Assembly (NCBI GenBank): GCA_033961575.1
Contig: CM066730.1
Location: 121,733,523 to 121,797,522 of the forward strand
Length of the DNA: 64,000 nucleotides
DNA from: Aselliscus stoliczkanus
Taxonomy: Eukaryota; Chordata; Mammalia; Chiroptera; Hipposideridae
Direction: 5' to 3'
Each line of letters begins with the position of its first letter. The first letter of the stretch is position 1. Under the pieces are notes generated by a model that worked only from the letters and a program-made list of their open reading frames with translations, had not been told where the DNA came from and did no database searches. This document shows positions 57,000 through 64,000 of this stretch, in pieces. The position numbers and the translations under genes are program-made.

Positions 57000-57285
57000 A
57001 GAGTGATTCAGCTCGATAAGGATTCAATCTACTTTTGCTGGTTTTGAAGATGGAGGATGGGATCATAAGTCCAGGAATTCGGCCAGCCTCTAAAAGCTGG
57101 AAAAGGCAAGAAAACAAATTCTGCCATAGCCCCCCAACAGGGAATGCAGCTTTACCAACAACTATATCTTAGGCCAGTGAGACCCACGCTGGGCTTTCAA
57201 CCCATAGAACTATAAAATAATAAATTCATGTCATTTTAGGTTTGAGATAATTTGTTACAGCAGCAATAGAAAACTAATACAATGA
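57000..57285 (+). mobile_element. MLT1-type LTR, 3' part
   Basis: 'tttgctggttttgaagatgg' at 57,034, 'cggccagcctctaaaagctg' at 57,080, 'gccagtgagacccacgctgg' near 57,174, 'ataataaattcatgtcattt' at 57,218 and the terminus 'agaaaactaatacaatg' at 57,269. Solitary old MaLR LTR inserted within L2 sequence. No viral genes nearby. Confidence 0.85.
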
Positions 57286-57479
57286 CCAACATCTCTGTTA
57301 TACTTTATCCTCACGAATGCTTTGGTTTGTCTGTCTTGGCCAGTTTGCTGGGTGTGAAGTCACATCCCATTATGGTTTCATTCTGCATTATATAGATGTG
57401 GGTGTAAATAGATATAGAGGCTGGCTGAATTTCTGTGCTCATGACATCATCCTCTATCTTTAAAACCTGCAATTGTATA

Positions 57480-57668
57480 TTCACCTTACGGCCTACTACC
57501 ACCTGTTTTATATTTTAATTATTTTGTTGATTTTGTCCTTTCTCTTTCCACTTGAGTGTAAGCACAATAAGGGTAAGGATTTTCAACAATTTTTCTTCAC
57601 TGCTGAATGCCTAATGCACAGTGAATGTTCAATAACTACTAATTGAATAGACTAATAAATAAATTGGG
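57480..57668 (+). mobile_element. LINE-2 3' end
   Basis: 'ttgagtgtaagcacaataag' at 57,553 (consensus tagactgtaagctcc), 'tgcctaatgcacagtgaatg' at 57,607 and 'ttcaataactactaattgaa' at 57,628. It probably belongs to the same L2 as 56,460-56,990, split by the LTR. Confidence 0.78.
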
Positions 57669-59175
57669 CCTCATTCCCATGTATACTTATTGCATTTTTA
57701 CTGCAATCTGCACATTTTCCACGAGGCACAAGGTAAATGTGACTTCCCCTAGAGAGGTTTGACATTTACTCCTGCCAGGAACTGAGGAATCACCATTCGG
57801 AAATCACTTTAGCAGAATTGCCCAGTCTCTTCTGGTACTTTCTTAATATTTCAGATACTCTATAGGCAAGGAATCTATGAAGTCTTGTTTGCTGTTATAC
57901 TTTTCAAATACTTCTACTGTTCAATACCAAGATTCAAGTAGTAGTTCATCTTTTGGGGTGAGATAGGGGTGAGGAAATGAGTATTTCTTGTTTACTATTA
58001 TAATATATTGAGGAAGACAGTGTAGCTCTTTAAGATAAATCATGTATAGTGCAATTTTCCTAGTAGGCACCCCATATGATTAGACCCTGAGCTTTGTCTC
58101 CTGTCCACTGTATCCCTCAAATCCATGAAAATCAACATTTTAGTTCATCAAGTTTAGCAAATGCCCTCAAAGCTAAAGCCAGCTTCAACATGATGTGCTG
58201 GGTTCCAGCCTTCCCTTAACCCTAAAACTATGTATTTTTCACTTTCTTGTTAGTTCTGCCAATGCTCTTAAGGGAATTCTTGTTTTTTGTGGTGATGCAT
58301 TGATGGAAATGGAAGTTTGAGCCCCCAACTGATTGCATCAGAAATACTACCTATCCGAGAAAGGTAGAGCAATATTTCACAACTAAACCCAAATGGAGGC
58401 AATCACAAAGCTACCAATTAAAGTTAATCTCAAAATACTTCAAATTGGCTGAGCTTATTGAATATTCTATTAATATACAATTCTGTTATATTCCCATAGA
58501 ATCGACTACAGTGATTTTTAGGGTTGTACTCTTACTTTTTTACTTTTCCATGTTATCGGAATATGAAAGGAATTTATGTTCAGCTCACTGTTATATACCC
58601 AAAACCTAGAGTGGCGACTTGCACATACTAGATACTCTAATGTCATTCAAATTTATTTTGTAAATGAATGAATAATCTACTTTGTTGTCTGAGTAAAAGC
58701 TGACTTGTATTCCCCCCGAAATGTTGCTGGAATACAATTCAGGTTGTAAGAGTATCTGACACTATATTAACACTGACTTCAGGGTAGCTCATTTTGTTAA
58801 TAAGGATGACATAGCTGCAGAACCAATTTGCCTCCAAGTACAGAAAACACATTATCTGACTTTTTACTTATAGAAAGCTTTGAACCTTACAATATTTAAG
58901 TCTTTCAATAGTTATACTTTAGCCATTAACAAGTTAAAAACAGTTTTGTGACAAGCAATACCACACTACAGTTTTGTGAATTATGAAATGGAAGAAACCT
59001 TTGCTCAGAACTGTAGGCAAGAAAATCTAGTGTCTTATGGCTAGTTAGTAGCATTGCCAGGATCATAAATTAGTTCTTCTAAGTCCTCTCTCAGGTTCCT
59101 TCCTCACTTGCTTCAATATTGCCTTACTACAAATATTAAATTCAGTAACCTAGATCCATGGTGATACATACATAA
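57669..59175. other. Mostly unassigned; weak L2 tail at 58,560-58,680
   Basis: No gene. 'aaaacctagagtggcgactt' at 58,601 with 'aaatgaatgaataatc' at 58,662 could be an L2 3' terminus. The remainder is unassigned. Confidence 0.4.
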
Positions 59176-59191
59176 CCATAAATGAATTTTT

Positions 59192-59290
59192 TTTTTTAAG
59201 GGCAGTGTCACTGGCCCTCATATGAGGGACCTGAACCGAGGCCTCTGGCGTCCCAAGCCAGCTCTTAACCACCGTGCCACTCGGCCAGCC
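59192..59290 (-). mobile_element. Short tRNA-headed SINE, minus strand
   Basis: Target duplication of 16 bp with one mismatch: 'ccataaatgaattttt' at 59,176-59,191 and 'ccataaacgaattttt' at 59,291-59,306. T-run, then 'gggcagtgtcactggccctc' at 59,201, and the head at the right. Confidence 0.93.
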
Positions 59291-59306
59291 CCATAAACGA
59301 ATTTTT

Positions 59307-59739
59307 ACGCAGATTTTAGTTTAGGATTAATAATTATAAATTAACAATGAGAATGTGTTATATTTGAAAAACATTACAAATGTCTTCTCTTTTTCTAAAA
59401 AGAATATGGTCATCTCTAAAACTTAAAGATTATATTTTTAAAATCTAAGCTAAACTATGATTTATCAGAATTCCTGAATACTGGTATATAGACTCTGATA
59501 ATACGTTAGATACCAAATAACTTACTTTAAGTTCTTGGGGTGGCATTATTAATAAAGGGACCTTATTCAAAATCCTCTCTCTAACAAAAATGGTTTAGTC
59601 ATATACAATGAAGTAACAAATTTATTGTCTATTGCGGTCCAAAAGTTTATGTTCTAAGGGAAGGTGCCATTTTAAGGTTATTGCTTTGTATTTTATTAAA
59701 TAAATGGAGGAATTTACATAAAAAGCAGATATATATGAG
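59307..59739. other. No recognisable feature
   Basis: AT-rich unassigned sequence. Confidence 0.4.
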
Positions 59740-60260
59740 TATTTTTAAGAGCAGCAATTTGGAAAAGAAACTTGGAAAGACAATTTGGTGATATTTATCA
59801 AAAGTTTTGGAAGTGTTCACAGGCTTTGGACTCAGGTATCCATTTCTAGGAATTTATTCTGAAGAAAAGCCCTATATAAAATAGTTATATTACAACAATT
59901 TTGCCTAGTAATTGAAAAATGATTTAAATATTTAAATAATTTAAATGAATATTTAAATATTTAAATAAAACATGACACATTTACTCACTGTGGTATTTTA
60001 TGACAATATAAACTATAATAGATTATGTGACAGTATGAAATACAGCTAATTAAAAAAATTAAGAAATAATGACATTATGAGTGCTAATCATTACAATGTA
60101 TACACAGATTTTTAATTTTCAATGATTTATATGTAAATTATTGGAAAATGTAGCATTTAATGTTATTTTGAAGTAAATTGATAGAATGATCAATCCTGAA
60201 AGTTCAACTTTGTAACACTTAGTATTTTAAGCTTGATTGAGTTCTACATAAGAGGAAAAA
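59740..60260 (+). mobile_element. Ancient L1 3' part, plus strand
   Basis: 'atccatttctaggaatttat' at 59,839 and 'tctgaagaaaagccctatat' match the old-L1 'cacttctaggaatttatcctaaggaaa' stretch. Downstream 'acatgacacatttactcact' and 'atgacattatgagtgctaat' keep the order of that region. An AT-rich direct and inverted run ('atatttaaataatttaaatg') lies at about 59,930-59,970. Confidence 0.5.
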
Positions 60261-60300
60261 AGACAAGAGTAAACATTTATTTTTGGTCACTTATTCATGT

Positions 60301-60303
<3 letters not shown>

Positions 60304-60350
<47 letters not shown>

Positions 60351-60359
60351 CCCTTCTGT
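60304..60359. repeat. (TA)n microsatellite
   Basis: About 27 uninterrupted TA units, the longest pure TA run in the window. Confidence 0.97.
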
Positions 60360-60439
60360 AGACTAAATCTTATGGAAACACAAAAATTGTATGCTACATG
60401 TCCTCAAAGAGCTTACATTCAAATGGGGAAGAGGGAACT

Positions 60440-60725
60440 AACTATATAATACAAAAACAATAAGGCCTATGCTAAATGTGATTATGGGGAAAAAAATTGC
60501 TAATTTATTTACTTATTCATTAGCATAGCTCTATAATAGCAAGTCTGACTTTTCAAGTCAGATATCTTTGGCGGACAAATCACTTAATTTGTAGGGCAAT
60601 GTTGTGAAAATTACTTAAATTTTCTAAACTTTGGTCTTACCTGGTAAATGGCTTCAATAATATTATTGTCAAAATTTGAGGTAAGTATTAAGTAAGAAAA
60701 TATGCATAAAGTACTTGGCACCAGG
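60440..60725 (+). mobile_element. MIR, plus strand
   Basis: 'aaatcacttaatttgtaggg' at 60,577, 'attttctaaactttggtctt' at 60,620, 'ggtaaatggcttcaataata' at 60,643 and 'catgcataaag'-like 'tatgcataaagtacttggca' at 60,701 follow the sense MIR order. Confidence 0.65.
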
Positions 60726-61733
60726 ATGTATATACCTATCCCCAAAATGTTAATTTTTCTGTCTTTCCTCTTGATTCTAGGGCCATCTTGAAAAGGAATT
60801 GATATTTCTGCATTGGAATGAATATTTTACTTATGGATTTACTTTTTACATTAAGAACACTCTTAAACTTTAAGGATTCTAACAAATATTTTCTTCAGTA
60901 AAATACAATATCTTTTTTCAATTAGTGAAGGCTTTAAAAGGTCTCTTCAGTGTTCTTGAATATCAGAACTTAACAGCTTTAAGAATTCAGTATAAATTAA
61001 TCAAAATTGGGCATATTAAATTTTCTTTGAAATACACAAAACATTTAGAGCTAAGATTAAATATTAAAGATAGAAAAGATTTTCAAACTACATGTTAAAG
61101 CTCCAGATGCTTACCAAAACATGATGAAGCAAGTGAGCAGGTAGCCATGCTTTTGAGCATTATGCCAGTAGAATCAATATACTCATACTTCAGAGGGAAG
61201 ACTAATCTAAGACCTGTGCTGATATCTAGCCCTGAGTACAATTAAGGAGCACAACATTAACTTCCAATTCCAATAACAGATAAGCTTCAGTTGTCTCTTT
61301 CCAGCATAGAAAAAAACAAATCTATGCTTTTCTCATCTGATGACTTTAAGTCAGAAAGAGAGAGAAAGGAAAAAAAAAATGACATTAGCCATAGCACACA
61401 CTCTAGGGGATTTTTATATTCCTGGAGTATTATATTTCTCTTGAATGAAAGCACCCAAAGAGTGTGACATGTTATTTCTTTAAGAAGCTTTCAAAAGGCA
61501 AAAGCCTTCAATTGACATGACTGAGAAATTATCTTATAATTCCTCCTAAGTGGATATGTATTCTGACCTGAACATGCACAGAAATTAATATTTTTCTCCA
61601 AATGTATATCTTACAATTATTTGCTTGGACTATTATGTTTTTTCATTGCAAAAACCCCTTGACAGGCACTGAATCAGCTGTTAAGTTAAATGTATAAGTA
61701 ATCAATAATACAATTCTACGTTTTTCAACCCAT
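60726..61733. other. No recognisable feature
   Basis: Unassigned AT-rich sequence before the long SINE; no gene. Confidence 0.4.
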
Positions 61734-61745
61734 ATTTGCATTTTT

Positions 61746-62190
61746 TTTAAAAGATTTTATTGGGGAATTGCGGGAGGGGAACACGTTGGGTAACTGGGGA
61801 AGGGGAACACAAGTTGCTGTCCTTTTGTTCTTTAGTGTAGTTGTAGAGGACATTATTTCACTGGCCATGTTGGTATCATCATTGCACTCTTCTCGGGTGA
61901 GGCAGATTGGTCGCCAGCCTCTGGACGGCTGCTCACAGTGGCTCCTGGCAGCTCACGCTGGCTGCCGGCCATTCACTGTAGCCTATGGCAGCTCACTGCA
62001 GTAGGGGCTGCAGTTATGCCATCCTGGGGGAATCACAGCAGCCCAGCTCCAGGTGGAGCTGTTGTTCACCATCTTAGCTGTAGAGGGCAGTGTCACTGGT
62101 TCTCATATGTGGGATCCGAACTGGGCCCTGCTGCTCAGAGCCAGCATCCCAAGCCAGCTCTAAACCAATGCGATACTCGGTCGGCCCCAC
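61746..62190 (-). mobile_element. Long tRNA-headed SINE, minus strand
   Basis: Target duplication 'atttgcattttt' at 61,734-61,745 and 62,191-62,202. Antisense tail 'aaaagattttattggggaat' at 61,749, then a duplicated 'aggggaacac' block (about 61,775 and 61,801), 'gttgctgtccttttgttctt', the GC-rich middle with 'cacgctggctgccggccatt' near 61,955, and the head at the right. The frames at 61,768-62,210 are antisense SINE translations. Confidence 0.93.
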
Positions 62191-62202
62191 ATTTGCATTT
62201 TT

Positions 62203-63219
62203 ATAACTAACGAAAAAAATACTGGTAGGAGAAAAGGACTCTTCTTGTTCACAGGGAAGCTAGGACTCATTTGTTCTCATACAGTCTCAATTATTCCTGT
62301 GAACAAAAGAGGTAAATTCATGCATAATTCAAAAGCATGAACAATAACAAATTGTATTTTGTTTAGTTTTGTGCTACATAATTTGAGGGGCAGAGACTTT
62401 ACCTTCTTGATATGTAAGATGCAGCTGGAATGGTGAGTAGGGCTAGGGCCAGTTAAAGTGGTGATGCCTGGTACAACCTGGAAATGAAGTCGTTTAATAA
62501 CTTGGGCATAAAGTAAAATAACAAAGCTTTCTGTTATGTTGATTGTTAAATAAAATACATTTCACTCCCGCTTCCATGAAAGATTAGAATTATAGGCTAG
62601 CTGACTTTCTGTAGGGATATAAATGACCCTGAATTAAGATTCAGAAAATTTCAATTTTGGCCCTGGCTCTCTCATTACTCATAGGCTTTATATTCTCGTG
62701 CAACTAGTATTAGCTTCCTAAACCTGCAGTATTTCATGTGTAAAATGTTGGAATCACATTAAGACATCTCTAGGGTGCTTTCCAGATTTTAGAATCAGTA
62801 TATTTGTAATTACTTCTAACACTGAAGCTAACTCTCTCTGGGAAAGCAAATGGGCCAGAGCATTAGTTCTTAAACTCATTTCTACTAGACACAATTGTAC
62901 AATGAGATGCTTCTTTGGTGGTTGCCCCCCTGTCTTTCTCTTCTTCCATTCTTTCTTACACCTACTCCACTCCCACTAAATCTGCTTATGGACATCAATG
63001 AATTCCATGTTGACAACCCAGTGATCATTTCTTTGTTCTTATCTTAGTATACCTTTCAGCAACATTATACACGATGAAGTAACTATTTTTTTTTCTTAAA
63101 ATACTTTCTGCACCTTATTCTTAGAAAATAAATCTGTCCTAAACATCTTCCTACCTCAATATACCACTCCTCATACATTTTTGCTTGATCCTCTTTTTCT
63201 CTATCTTTAATGATTGAAG
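62203..63219. other. Mostly unassigned; weak MIR at about 62,630-62,800
   Basis: 'atttcatgtgtaaaatgttg' at 62,731 with 'agacatctctagggtgcttt' recalls sense MIR ('catctgtaaaatggg'). No gene. Confidence 0.4.
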
Positions 63220-63600
63220 TGCTTAAAGAATTCTCAGGTAGCATCACTTTATCTCTACTCACTGCCTAAGTGATCTTATCCAGTTCTATGTCTTTGCATA
63301 CATACATAGGAGCAACTGATAAAATAGTATTGCTAGTTAAGAACTATCCTTTGAACTACAATCTCAATTTCTAGCTGCCTACTCAATGTCTTTATTTGGA
63401 TATTGAATAACATTTCAGACTTCACCTATCCAAAATCAATATCTTGATTTCCACCATGTATCTGTTTCCATATTTTCTTTTCATCTGATTTTCCCAACTA
63501 AGTAAAGGAGCGATTCTTCCAGTGGCTCAAGTCAAAATTTTAAGACCATCCCTAATTCATCTCTCGAACAGAAGCTCTATTGTATAATTAGAAAATCTTA
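63220..63600 (+). mobile_element. LINE-2 ORF2 3' region
   Basis: 'ctcactgcctaagtgatctt' at 63,257, 'tagctgcctactcaatgtct' at 63,373, 'cagacttcacctatccaaaa' at 63,416 and 'cagtggctcaagtcaaaatt' at 63,520 match the L2 coding region in order. Frames broken. Confidence 0.78.
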
Positions 63601-63889
63601 TTTCTTTAATATTATATTATCTGAGTACAGAATTTTATTAATCCTATTTATTGATTCATTACACACTCATTTGTCCACACATACTTCTTTTATTTATATT
63701 TTATTTATTTGGGTTTTTTAATAATGTAAAAAGTACTCATGAACCTGTCATTCAATATAAAAACTTGTACCCAATGGATAATTTATATATGTGTTCCCCA
63801 TCCTCCACTCCATTTCCCTCCTATTTCTAACTCGAAGTAACAACTGTCAAGGTCATTTGTTCATCATTTCCTTTCTATAGTTATGTGTG

Positions 63890-63920
<31 letters not shown>

Positions 63921-64000
63921 TTTAACTCACCTATATGTATCCCTATATGTTAATTATTTATTGACTTCATTAAGAGGTTTTCATATGGTAGGCAAACTAA
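63601..64000. other. Unassigned, with TG microsatellite
   Basis: AT-rich end of the window with (TG)n at 63,882-63,920, which contains one GC interruption. Confidence 0.6.

Noticed and set aside
1..64000. Search for CRISPR arrays, operons, bacterial defence or secretion systems
   Set aside because: No regularly spaced repeats, no gene clusters and no ribosome binding sites. The repeat content is that of a mammalian nuclear genome.

Overview
The window is low-GC mammalian nuclear DNA with no host protein-coding gene that I can support. It looks like intergenic or deep intronic DNA made largely of mobile-element copies of several ages. Old layers shared by placental mammals are present: LINE-2, MIR, MLT1-class LTRs, a Tigger/MER2-like DNA transposon and ancient L1. 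Over these lie younger L1 copies, a tRNA-headed SINE family in a short (about 100-150 bp) and a long (about 430 bp) form, a mellifera-type mariner and two TA-flanked inverted-repeat DNA elements. Younger cut-and-paste elements beside active L1 are unusual in mammals and are best known from bats. The SINE type and the mariner would fit a bat, possibly a rhinolophoid, but that is an inference from memory and not a proof.

Layout. 1-8,446: old L1 pieces, L2, MIR, a 571-bp inverted-repeat DNA transposon (7,066-7,636) and unassigned sequence. 8,447-11,739: a minus-strand L1 ORF2 remnant used repeatedly as a target, by a long SINE (8,751-9,185), a near full-length mariner (9,229-10,468), a TA/CA microsatellite and a 223-bp MITE (10,607-10,829); a short SINE abuts its end. 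11,926-30,548: mostly unassigned, with scattered SINEs, MIR, L2, an LTR and a Tigger relic. 30,549-39,000: SINEs, unassigned repeats, an old L1 split by a young twin-primed L1 (33,478-34,527), and another twin-primed L1 (36,810-37,850). 40,225-50,245: a degraded L1 with 5'UTR, ORF1, ORF2 and 3'UTR, whose 3'UTR is split by a 3,064-bp twin-primed L1 with a perfect 13-bp target duplication; each L1 carries its own short SINE. 53,600-56,385: an L1 that lost all of ORF2 and has about three tandem 3'UTR units. 56,460-64,000: L2, MLT1, SINEs, ancient L1, MIR and simple repeats.

No working system was found. The open reading frames are L1 or mariner remnants, antisense SINE translations, low-complexity dinucleotide translations or chance frames. 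The value of the window is its insertion history: nested order and exact target duplications give relative ages, three L1 copies show 5' inversion, and the DNA elements may be lineage-specific. Family assignments were made by eye against remembered consensus features, so old-repeat boundaries are approximate to tens of bases.
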